Assembly: GCA_002104895.1 (NCBI GenBank)
Contig: MCFG01000460.1
Location: 1-47,500 of the forward strand
Length of the DNA: 47,500 nucleotides
Reading direction: 5' to 3'
DNA from: Anaeromyces robustus
Lineage: Eukaryota; Neocallimastigomycota; Neocallimastigomycetes; Neocallimastigales; Neocallimastigaceae
Numbering within the stretch: position 1 is the stretch's first letter; the number at the start of each line of letters is the position of its first letter. The notes under the pieces are model-generated. The model was not told where the DNA came from and did no database searches. It was given only the letters and a program-made list of their open reading frames with translations. Shown here piece by piece: positions 34,049-47,500 of the stretch. Both the position numbers and the translations under genes were made by a program.

Positions 34049-34220
34049 ATGAAGATTAAGTTTCTATTTGTTCTCTTCTTAGATCTTTTTTAAAATTATT
34101 TTGTAGTTCTTATAATCATCAAAATTTTGAAACAGAATTATTAATTTTTTGCTGCAGCAAATGAAGATTACATGTTTAATTTGAACGGTTGTGTACCTAA
34201 AGTAGATGAAAAAAAAAAAA
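34049..34220 (+). pseudogene. Possible relic of a small secreted-protein gene
   Basis: An ATG opens a short hydrophobic peptide (MKIKFLFVLFLDLF) like a signal sequence. About 90 bases on, a GC-richer patch encodes FAAANEDYMFNLNGC before an A run. No continuous frame joins them, so this may be a decayed gene, or an exon pair I cannot define. Weak support. Confidence 0.3.
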
Positions 34221-36098
34221 AAAAAAAAAAAAAACAATCTTATAAAAGTGTAAATATTGGAAAAAAATAAACATGAGTATAATTAATATTTTTTATGAGT
34301 AATTTTAACTTAGTAATGATGATGATTTAAATAATATTGAATTAATATAATAGTGTATTTAATCTAAAAAAACTATTTAATATGAATTTTTAAACTTTAT
34401 AAAATTTTATATTATTAATCTTTTTTCTTTTCTTTTCTTTTCTTTTCTCCTAATGTAATAAAATAAATTTTTTTTTAAACATTAGAAATATATAAAAATT
34501 TCAAACTTGATAAAGATGGAATGATTTAATATTATTTATCTTGTATTATATATTCCAAATAATAAAGAATTAACATATTATTTATTTATTTATATTTATT
34601 TATTTATTTATTTACTTAACTAATTAATTATTTATTTTTATTTATTTATATATGAAAAATCTTTCGAGAAAAAATGTATCAAAATTTTAAACTTTTTTTT
34701 AATTTACTTTTTAATATAAATAAATAATCCATTAATTAATTTAACTTTATGTAATATAACAATAAAATATTATACAAAAAGAATTTATAATATTAATAAT
34801 ATTAAGTAATCTCAATAACAGAACAATTGTTAAATAGTACTAATGGAAAATGGAATTTATTTATTTATTTAATTAAAGAAGTTTGTTAATTGATATTAAT
34901 TATCATGATTAGGAATTATGAATAATGGTCCATTACTATCTTTTTATATAGTTAAATCAGATACTAGAAATATTTAAATAATAAAGATATTTCTTAAAAT
35001 TTATTTTATATCTGATAAATAATACATATAATATATATAATACATATATTCTTTTAAATATTTTGACATTAATATACTTTTTTTAAATTCTTGATTATTT
35101 AGTGTATATATTTATAATAAATTTTGATATAAAATTATTATGGATTTAATTTTATTTATATTAATTCAAAGTGAAAAATTATAAAATCATTAATAAACAT
35201 ATAATATATTAATATTGAAAATAAGTAATATAAATTCATAAAAAAAATAAATAAGAAAGATAAATACTAATATAAAAAGTAACAGTTTTATTATACAGAT
35301 ATTATAATAATTATTATACAAAAAAAAAAAAAAAAAATTTCTTTTCAATGAATATATAAATAATTTTTAATAAATATTTTATAATAATAAGAATAATAAT
35401 AATAAATAAAGTTTATGATAGGGATGATCCATCCATTGAAAAAAAATTTTTTTTTTTCTTTTCCTTTTTTTTATTTTTTATTTAATTTTGTTAAACATTA
35501 TATATAATTTTTTTTATATTAATATTATTAAATGCATTGATTAAAATAATTAATTATATCATTACTATTATAAAATATAAATTTCAATATAAATTTATAT
35601 ATATATTATATTATTAATTATTTCATCTATTTATTAATAATTATTATTTTAGGTGATATTAGTTGATATATAGTTTCTAATAATATTATATTAAAAGAAA
35701 AAATAATGGTTTGAATTATATATATATGTTAAATAATAGAAATTATATTTTTAAGAAATACTATTTGTTATTAAGTTATTAAAACATTGTTATAATACAA
35801 TATTTATCAGAAAATACTTTTTTATAAATATTTTGTTAGTATATTAATAATTAAGAAAAAAAAAATGTTAATAGAGGTATTAGGTTTTAATTAAAAAAGG
35901 TTTAAATTTATATATTTTTATACATTTTTAATGAAAATAAAAAACTATTGAAATTTAAAAAGAAAAAAGTAACGCCAAGAAATTTTTATATAAAAAGGAA
36001 GAAATTAAAAAAAAAAGAAAAAAGAAAAAAGAAAAAAAATGCAGGCATATTTTATGAAATGATTAACAAAAAATTATAATTATATTAGTATTGGAAAA

Positions 36099-36136
<38 letters not shown>

Positions 36137-36183
36137 TATAATATTTATAAATATATTAGATTAAATTAAAAGAATACAAAAAA

Positions 36184-36271
36184 GTGAACAATCGGTTGAA
36201 TATTGAATATTTAATTGCCCTTGTTATCAACAAGGTGAATAATCATTTTAACATTGAATATTTAATTGCCC
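36184..36271. repeat. Two 37-bp direct repeats around a hairpin
   Basis: GTGAACAATCGG... and GTGAATAATCAT... both end in the identical ATTGAATATTTAATTGCCC. Copies lie at 36184-36220 and 36235-36271. The 14 bases between, with the last C of copy 1, give CTTGTT-ATC-AACAAG, a perfect short inverted repeat. Confidence 0.75.
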
Positions 36272-36716
36272 CTATCTTCTCTATAATTAGATTTCATTAA
36301 TAAGATAAAGAAATATAGAAATATTCTTTATTTTAATATTTACATTTCTATCCATGGAATTTATTAGTTAAAGAAAATTTCTTACTCTAAAATAGAGATG
36401 TAAGAATTAATACACATTCTTTATGGTTTTAGAAACTAAATAATTCGGGTCCTAGAAAAAATTTGTTAGGAAATATATATATAAACAAAATAGACAAATA
36501 TATATATATAATACTATATTAAATGACATTGAAAAAAATAAAGAAAAAGAAAAAGAAAAAAAAGATTATTTTTCATAATAATTTATTTTATTTAATATTA
36601 AGTATTTATATAATTAAAATTTAATTTTTTATTATTATTATTTAAGGATTAAGTTTTAATTTAATGTATTTTAAAATATTTCTATTTCAAAATTATATGT
36701 ATATATAAATAATTAG

Positions 36717-36752
<36 letters not shown>

Positions 36753-36784
36753 TTTACATTATATGTATATTTTTTTTTTATAAT

Positions 36785-36835
36785 TTAACTTTTTTTTTTA
36801 TTTTCTTTTTTTTTTTTACTAAATGATTTATCTAT
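36785..36835 (-). repeat. Duplicated piece of the PRMT3 3' end
   Basis: A T-rich run followed by ACTAAATGATTTATCTA occurs here and again at the true end of the PRMT3 gene (37037-37053), both preceded by AACTTTTTTTT and a TTA repeat. The copy therefore contains the last codons, stop and 3' flank, offset by ~218 bp. Confidence 0.7.
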
Positions 36836-37047
36836 ATTAAATAATAATTATAATAATAATAAAAACATATATTTATAAATATTATATTATTTATATATAT
36901 ATATTTTACATATATTTTATTAATTTATTTTATATATAAAAATATCCTATGTATTTTTTTTTTGTATTTTTAATTATTATTATTATTATTATTATTTAAC
37001 TTTTTTTTTATTTTTTATTTTTTATTTATTTTTTTTTACTAAATGAT

Positions 37048-40635
<3,588 letters not shown>

Positions 40636-42526
40636 ACTTTTTTAAATTTTTTTGTAAGTTTCTTTTTCTTTTTTTTTTAATTTATCTTTTAATAATTTTT
40701 CAATGTTCAATCTTTATTTATTATTAATGTTTTTTATTTTTATTATTATTTATTTTATTTTATTTTTAATAATTATGTTCAAATTTTTAGAAATATCTAA
40801 TTTATGATTGGCCAATAATTTAAAAAATATTTATTTAAATCAATGTTTCAATAATAAATAAATAAGTAAATAAATAAATAAACATAAATAATTAAGTAAA
40901 TAAATATAATATAATAAATAAATTATTAAAAAAATAAATAAACATTAAAAAAATAAACTAATAAATATATAAATAAATAAATAATAATAATAAAAAAAAA
41001 CATTTTTGTTAATATTTTATCTATACACATATAAAAAATTATGTTTTCCAGTAAATAAGAAAGATAGGATCAAACATATGTTTTTACTCCACATTTATTA
41101 AACATTTTATACTTTTATTTTTGAATTATTTATTTATTAATTTATGAAATTAATATAAATAAATAAAATAATTTATTGAAAATAACAGGAATTATATGAA
41201 TAAGAAACAAAAATAATAAAAGATTATTTACAGGTAAATAATTAATATATTTCTTTAAACTTTTTTTTTTTTTTTTTGTTATATTCAATGAATCATCATT
41301 TATATATAACAAAGTATATTTTTGATTGATTAATTATTTAAAAAATATATGTATATATAATAAAAAAAAAGTTTTTTTTTCTTAATTTCATGCTAATTAC
41401 ATGAAATTAAAAAACAAATATATATATATATATGAAATGTAATATTATTTAAAATTTAATCTGAAAATTTCAATTTAATAATTATAATATATTAAAAATT
41501 AAAATATACTTGTAAAAAAAAGGAAAATATTGTAATTAAAAAAGAATAATATTTACATTTATCGGATCATTAAATGAAAGTTTATGGAAAAAAGATTAAT
41601 AAAAAGATAAAGTTATAATAAATGTAAAATCCATTTCAAATAAATGCTTTACAATCATATTAATCATAATATTATATTTACAATAATAATAAAAGATTTT
41701 AATTATTAACAGTTAAAGGGATATAAAATCAAATGCAATTTTTTTATGTAAAAATAAAAAATATAAATAAAATACATTAAATAATATAAAATAAAAAAAT
41801 AAAAATAAAATATATATAGGTAATAATCAAGTCAAATTTTATATTTATTAATAAAATTTTTCAATTATATTCACAAAAACAATCTTAATTTCATACAATT
41901 TAATAATATAAGTAGCATTAAAGATTTGAGATTTCATATAATTTAATAATTTGAAATTTTTAAAAAGAATCAATGGTTACCAATATTTTGATATTACTTA
42001 TATTTGATTATCTATAATTTTTTAAATTTTTTTTAACCTTACGTAAACAAATCAAAAATTTTTATTATTTATCTAAAATACTAATAAAATATATTTTTAT
42101 TCTTATATACTATATTTATATATTATATTTACATATATTTATATATTTTGTTTTATATATATATTTTCATACTTGATATATAATATAATAATGATATATT
42201 ATTTAAAATTTAGATTTCATAACAATTTACTCATTTTTTCCTTTATATATTCATTAATATTTATATTAATATTGTAAATATTTTGACAATAGTGACAAAA
42301 ATATATGAAAAAATTATATAGAATAAAAATTAATTAAAAAAAAAAGGAAACAAGAGAAAATAATAATAATAAAAAAAAATCAGGTCTTAAAAAAGCAATA
42401 TTTTTCTCTTTAAAATAAACATAAAAATAATTAATAACAATAATAAAATATTAATAATTAACAAAATATAAATAAATTAAAATAAAGTAATAAATAAAGT
42501 TATAACAATAAAAAAAAAAAAAAAAA
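40636..42526. other. Shared promoter region of PRMT3 and TRAPPC13
   Basis: This 1.9-kb A/T-rich region lies between two divergent start codons. It has AAATA repeats near 40855-40990, an inverted repeat at 41382-41410 (TTAATTTCATG/CATGAAATTAA, 7-base loop) and a TTACGTAA palindrome at 42039-42046. No gene is seen. Confidence 0.65.
42039..42046. promoter_or_regulatory. TTACGTAA palindrome (bZIP-type site)
   Basis: A perfect 8-bp palindrome matching the class of sites bound by C/EBP/PAR- and Yap-like bZIP factors, ~480 bp upstream of TRAPPC13. Function is inferred from the motif only. Confidence 0.3.
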
Positions 42527-43448
42527 ATGGCAACATCTACAAGTAAAGAACAACAACCAATATCTTTAAGAGTTATGAGACTCTCTAAACCACTTTTTTC
42601 TAATACAGATGTCAACTATTATGAACCTACTAATAGTATTATCACTAAAGCTTTGGATCAAACTACTACAAAAATTTTATCTTCTATGGAAAGTCAACAG
42701 CTTTATCCAATGATTAATATGACTTCCTTTTTACCAAATTCTACTTCAGAATCTTCTTCATTAAATTCCTCAAATTCTTCACTAAATCAATTAGTTTCTT
42801 CCATTGATAATTCATACCCAGAACCTAGAATGAGGGATTATACAGATACTGAAATTTTAAAACTTCCACCAAATTTTGGTATGATCTATTTAGGGGAAAC
42901 TTTTGTAACCTATATTTGTTTAAATAATGAAACAAATAAACCAGTTCATGCCGTTTCAGTAAAAATTGAACTTCAAACTTCTTCTCAAAAATTACTTTTA
43001 GTTGAAAATCGTCCAACAGAATTAGAAGTGAAAAAGAATTTAGAATATATTAGTCAATATGAAATTAAAGAATTAGGTGTACATATTCTTATTTGTACTG
43101 TTTTATATATGACAGAGAATAGAGAACAACGTACATTTAAACGTTTTTATAAATTCCAAGTTCATAATCCTATTGCTGTAAAAACCAAAGTTAATAGTTT
43201 ATCCGATGGTAGAATTTTCTTTGAAGCTCAAATTCAAAATACTTCCCAAAATCGTATGTATTTAGAAAGAGTTTCATTTGAACCTCATGATAGTTATCAT
43301 TGTAAAGATTTAAATTATATAGTACAAGATGAATCTCCTTATCTTAATGAACCTAGTAAATCAAATAAACATCATTATGATACCAATACTGATACCAATA
43401 ACAATTCTAATAATACTAATACCAATAATCCTAACAATACCAATGTTA

Positions 43449-43485
<37 letters not shown>

Positions 43486-44179
43486 CAATACTACTAATAA
43501 TACTACTAATAATACTAATACTAATAATAATAATAATAATACAAATAATACTAATACTGATACTACTAATAATAATACTAATGTTAATGGCAATAAAGAA
43601 AATAATTCAAAATCAACAACAGTCGTTCAAAAAAAGAAGAAAAGTATTTTCGGTTCTAGTAATATTCTTTTAGCTAATAATGTACGGCAATATCTTTTTA
43701 TGTTGGAACAAATTCCAGGTATTAGTCCATTAAATAAATTAGGTAAATTAGATATTCAATGGAGAACCAATTTTGGTGAAGTAGGACATCTTCAAACCTC
43801 AACTCTTTCACGTAAAATACCACCTATTGAATATTTACATGTAAAAGTAACATCTATTCAACCAGAAATAATACATGTTGAACAACCATTCCAATGTACT
43901 ATTGAACTTACTAATAATTCACCTTCAGATATGAATGTTCAATTTAGTCTTGCCAAACATGATTATAATAGTAGTATTCTTTGTAAAGGAAAATGTATGA
44001 AAAATGTTAAAGTAGAATCACAAAAATCTCAAACTTTTACTATTCAATTTATACCCATTGTTAGTGGTTTACATTCTTTAGGTGGATTTAAAGTAGTTGA
44101 TATTATTTCTGGATTAAGTAAAGAATTAGATCATCTTACTGATATTTATATTTATGATGAAGATCTTATTTTAAATTGA
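42527..44179 (+). CDS. TRAPPC13: Trafficking protein particle complex subunit 13 (TRAPPC13, DUF974)
   Basis: This is a 550-residue intronless protein. TRAPPC13 is a subunit of a TRAPP tethering complex in ER-Golgi and autophagy traffic (family knowledge). An N-terminal segment LRVMRLSKP is followed by a Ser-rich stretch. The first conserved block (~112-270) includes LPPNFGMIYLGETFVTYI, LQTSSQKL, ELGVHILICTV, FYKFQVHNPIAVKTK and FFEAQIQNTSQNRMYLERVS. Residues ~282-362 are an Asn/Thr-rich low-complexity insertion. The conserved part then resumes with RQYLFMLEQ, LGKLDIQWRTNFGEVGHLQTS, a beta-rich PFQCTIELTN block and an SGLHSLGGFKVVD end. The order and wording match the animal protein closely, which is ~420 residues, so the Asn insertion and Ser-rich part account for the extra length. 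The ATG follows a long A run, like other genes here. Confidence 0.92.
43375..43600 (+). repeat. AAT/ACT-rich coding repeat (Asn/Thr tract)
   Basis: An imperfect trinucleotide tract (AAT, ACT, ACC) encodes the Asn/Thr insertion of TRAPPC13 and keeps the reading frame. It would be prone to length change between strains. Confidence 0.85.
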
Positions 44180-44349
44180 AATATTTATTTTATATAAATA
44201 CATATATATATATTTTATTTATTTAACTTAAAAGAATTAAATTAAATAAATATATAAATAAATAAATAAATAAATAAATAAAATAAATATATAAATAAGT
44301 ATATATATATATATATAAATATAAACTAAAATTTAATAAAATTTAATAT

Positions 44350-45130
44350 AATATATTAAAATTTATTATGAAATAAAATCAAATATAACAAAACAAAAAC
44401 AAAAAAAAAAAAAAAAGAAAGCAAACAAAAAAAAGATAGTAATAATGATGGAAAAATAATAAATAATAATTAGTATAAATTATAATTAATATTATTTTTA
44501 TTTTAATTTTTTTTTTTAAAATAATAAAAAAAAAAAAAAATTGGTTTATTTAAAGGGAGTAGATAATAATTATAATATACATATATACATATATCTTATT
44601 TCTATATTAAAATTATAATCATTATTATATAATAATCAATAACAACTTAATAAAACAATAAAATAAATAAAAAACAAAAAAAAAATTGTTTTTTTTATGT
44701 ATTATTATATATATGGTATTCTGTAGTATTTAATTATAAAAATAAATATAATAAAATATATAATAAAAAAAAAACTAATAAAAAAAAAAAAGTATAGACT
44801 TAATAAATTATTTTTTGTAGAATCTATAAAATAATGTAGATTTTTAAATGGATAAATATGAATTAAATTTGAATATATTAAAATTTATTATATATATATA
44901 AATAAATATAAACAGTACAAAAAAAAAAAAAAAAAATAGTAATAATTATGGAAAAGTAATAAATACTAATAATTAGTATTAGTATATATAATAATTAGTA
45001 TAAATTGTAATTAATCAAAAGTTATTTTTTTATTTTAATATTTTTTCTTTATTTTTTCTTTAAAAAAAAGTAAAAATAGTTTATTTAAAGGGTATAAATA
45101 ATAATAATATATATATATTATTTCTATAAT
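44350..45130. repeat. Diverged tandem duplication with ~500-bp offset
   Basis: Ordered matching words recur about 500 bp apart: ATATTAAAATTTATTAT (~44354/~44875), TAGTAATAAT-ATGGAAAA (44437/44937), AATTAGTATAAATT and GTTTATTTAAAGGG (~44544/~45078). The copies have drifted by small insertions. Neither is coding. Confidence 0.7.
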
Positions 45131-46103
45131 TTTTTTTTATGTTGAAAATTTAGAAAATGAACTATCCATTAATAAAATTAACAATCACATGATTATACAT
45201 AAATATATGATTAAACATATATTTATGATAATTATTAATTAATACAAGAATAATAAATAATTTAAATAAAAAATTTTTCCCCTATGTCTTGATTAATATT
45301 TTAATTAATTAATTAATAATTACCAAAAATGGATGTAGAATTTTTACTAATAATATCAAATAATATAATAATTTGTTATTTATTTATTAAATGTTTTTAT
45401 TATTTATTTTTTATATTTTTAATTAATAAAAAAATTTTTTTTTTATTTTTGTTATTGTTTCATCTTTATTATTTTAATCTAAAATTTTTAATAAAAAAAT
45501 TTTTATAAACAATAACAACAGTTATTATGTTGTTATAAATAAGAATAATCATATGAATTAATTAATAAATAAATAATAATAAAATTATTGATGAAATAAA
45601 TTAATGTTAAAAATTTTAAATTCATAATATTTTTTTATGAATTATAATTATTATTATTACTTATTATTATGATTTATTATTATTATTTTTTTTAATATTC
45701 TTTTTTAATATATAAAAAATACATTTTTGTTTTTTTTTTCTTTCTATATTGTTTCATAATAATATAATTAGTTTTTTTTCCTTTTTTTTTCGAAAAAAAA
45801 AAAATAAATGTAATATAAATATATTTATTTTAATTTTTAAATATTCATCTTGGATTATATAAGGAAATATTAATGCATAAGAAAAACAAAAAAAAAAAAA
45901 AAAACAATTTAGTAGAAAATATATGTGTTTAAATATATGCATTTCATCATAATTAATTATTATTGTTAAAAAGATTACTTTATTAATAATTCATTATCTA
46001 TTAATAATTTAATTTATAAAAATTATAATACATAATAATATTTACTATTTTTTTTTTCAATTATTTTTTTTTTAAAGATAAAATAAAATGGATAAAAAAA
46101 TAA

Positions 46104-46134
46104 AAATTAAACTTTTATAATAAAAGTTTAATTT
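46104..46134. other. Perfect 14-bp hairpin
   Basis: AAATTAAACTTTTA and TAAAAGTTTAATTT are exact reverse complements around TAA. Confidence 0.7.
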
Positions 46135-46280
46135 AATAATATTGCTTATAATAATATCATATTAATATAATATTACTAATGTTATTATTATCAAGTATTA
46201 TTATTATTAGAGTTATATATATATGTATTTTAATATTATTATTTATAATTTTTATATTCATAAAAAAAAATAAGTTTAAA

Positions 46281-46298
46281 TAGATATCATGATATCTA
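46281..46298. other. Perfect 18-bp palindrome
   Basis: TAGATATCATGATATCTA equals its own reverse complement, with no loop. Confidence 0.75.
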
Positions 46299-46754
46299 AA
46301 ATTTAATATTAAAAAAAAACTTAATAATATTAAATATTAAAAGTAAACTATATTTTAACTTTATAATTTTTATGTTACTATTATACATGTTTAATTTTTT
46401 TTTTTTTACATAATATTAACTAAAAAAAGGAAAAAATAAAATTAAAGCATTTAAGATTATTTTTTTTACCTACAATATAATAAAATAAAAGTAAAAAAAA
46501 TATTTTATTTATATTTTATTTAAATTAAATGTAATAGAATAAAATAGAAAATAAAATTATCTTTTCTTTTTTAGCAATCTTAATTATAGTTTTCAATAAT
46601 AAAATTTAAAATTTAAATTTTTCTTTTTTTTGTATTTTTTTAAATTGAATTTTTTTTATTCTTTATTAAATATTGAAAAAGAAAAATGAAGAAAATAATA
46701 GAGTTTAATTAAACCTTTTTTTTTTTTTTTTTTTTTAAATTATTTCAATTTATT

Positions 46755-46783
46755 AATTAAGCTCTATTTAATAGAGCTTAATT
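46755..46783. other. Perfect 13-bp hairpin
   Basis: AATTAAGCTCTAT and ATAGAGCTTAATT are exact reverse complements around TTA. It follows a long T run and contains six G/C pairs across both arms, which makes chance occurrence less likely than for pure A/T arms. Confidence 0.7.
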
Positions 46784-47149
46784 TCTATTTTAAATTAAAT
46801 AATGTAAATAATGTAATCCATAAATATATATAAATATAAATATAAAGTTAATTTAATAAAAAGATTAACAAAAATTATTGTTTTTTTTTTGTTAAAAAAA
46901 AAAAATAAAATAAAAAATGATATAAATTGAATAAGTTAATGATATTAATATTAATGTTAGTGTTTATTATAATATTAAAAAATATTTAACATATTTATCC
47001 TATAAACTTATTTAACCTAGTTTACTTAACATTGTTAAGTATGTATTATAACATTAATTTACGCAATCCTATGCCTATATATAGATTAACAAATTTAATT
47101 ATAATCAAAAATTGGTTTGTATTATCTCTTCTTTTAATTTCTTTTTTAT

Positions 47150-47182
<33 letters not shown>

Positions 47183-47500
47183 ATATTTTAAATTTCTTTC
47201 AACTAATATTAATAATTATAGTAATAATAATAGCCATTTTAAAAAAAATTGTAAAAAATGATCACAAAACCAATTATGGAATAATTAATATAAATCTTCT
47301 AAACATAATTTAAATTTTTAATTATTAATTAAAATTAATATTTTTATATAAATATAAATTATTATATAATATATTATATTATATTATGATATATAACACC
47401 ATTTAAATAATTATTTAAAAACTTAAAGTTTAAAAATTTAAATTTAAAATTAAAAAAAAAATTATAAATTAAGATTTATCATAAAGTTTTTAAAGTTATA

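Larger units (their letters stand above)
33259..37047. other. Intergenic region with repeats and gene relics
   Basis: This lies between the convergent 3' ends of the small secreted protein and PRMT3. It contains two tandem arrays, a hairpin, a possible gene relic, a 37-bp direct duplication and a copied piece of the PRMT3 3' end, listed separately. The rest is A/T-rich with TAT runs. No intact gene is supported. Confidence 0.6.
44180..47500. other. Intergenic region downstream of TRAPPC13
   Basis: About 3.3 kb with no supported gene. It starts with AAAT repeats, then a diverged duplication (44350-45130), T and A runs, and a cluster of perfect inverted repeats between 46.1 and 46.8 kb. A frame at 47032-47313 (start MLSMYYNINLRNPMPIYRL) includes a T-run Phe tract and matches nothing I know; I do not call it. 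A small palindrome ACTTAAC-ATT-GTTAAGT spans 47024-47040. Confidence 0.6.

Noticed and set aside
47032-47313. 93-codon frame with MLSMYYNINLRNPMPIYRL and a Phe run
   Set aside because: The beginning is less simple than the background, but the centre is a homopolymer T run and the end is ordinary A/T sequence; no family resemblance.

Overview
The window looks like nuclear DNA from an anaerobic gut fungus (Neocallimastigomycota). Non-coding sequence is almost pure A/T with poly(A)/poly(T) runs and AAAT and AAT microsatellites. Coding regions stand out as A/T-ending codons with Asn-rich insertions, and introns are short GT-AG. The gene content is fungal (Cch1/CaV-type channels, PRMT3, TRAPPC13) plus a secreted BIG2-domain carbohydrate-active enzyme of bacterial flavour. 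No rRNA, tRNA, CRISPR array, or retrovirus- or transposon-type element was recognised. The organism call is an inference from composition and gene content.

Layout: (1) 1-184, minus: N-terminus of a gene running off the left edge, with GC-ending codons typical of high expression. (2) 1735-3843, plus: secreted protein with signal peptide, coiled coil, a possible Kex2 site, two BIG2 domains and a GH99/DUF5010-like domain; a decayed duplicate of its 5' end lies at 4789-5025. (3) 6882-15003 and 19985-27774, both minus: two complete four-domain voltage-gated calcium channel genes in tandem. I rebuilt each from four exons by splice sites; the coding lengths are 7113 and 6975 nt, exact multiples of three. 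Both have an EEEE selectivity filter. They differ in intron positions, EF-hand integrity, the domain III voltage sensor and the II-III linker. (4) 32875-33258, plus: a small secreted cysteine-rich protein bracketed by three tandem-repeat arrays. (5) 37048-40635, minus: a 13-exon PRMT3 gene (1662 nt, 553 aa) with zinc finger and all methyltransferase motifs. (6) 42527-44179, plus: intronless TRAPPC13, divergent from PRMT3. (7) From 44180 to the end there is no supported gene, only a diverged ~500-bp-offset duplication and several perfect hairpins.

The genes do not form one pathway. The most interesting unit is the channel pair: two paralogous CaV/Cch1 channels side by side that share pore chemistry and a putative calmodulin-binding IQ motif at the extreme C-terminus, but only one keeps a canonical EF-hand loop. 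This suggests split calcium feedback behaviour between duplicates.
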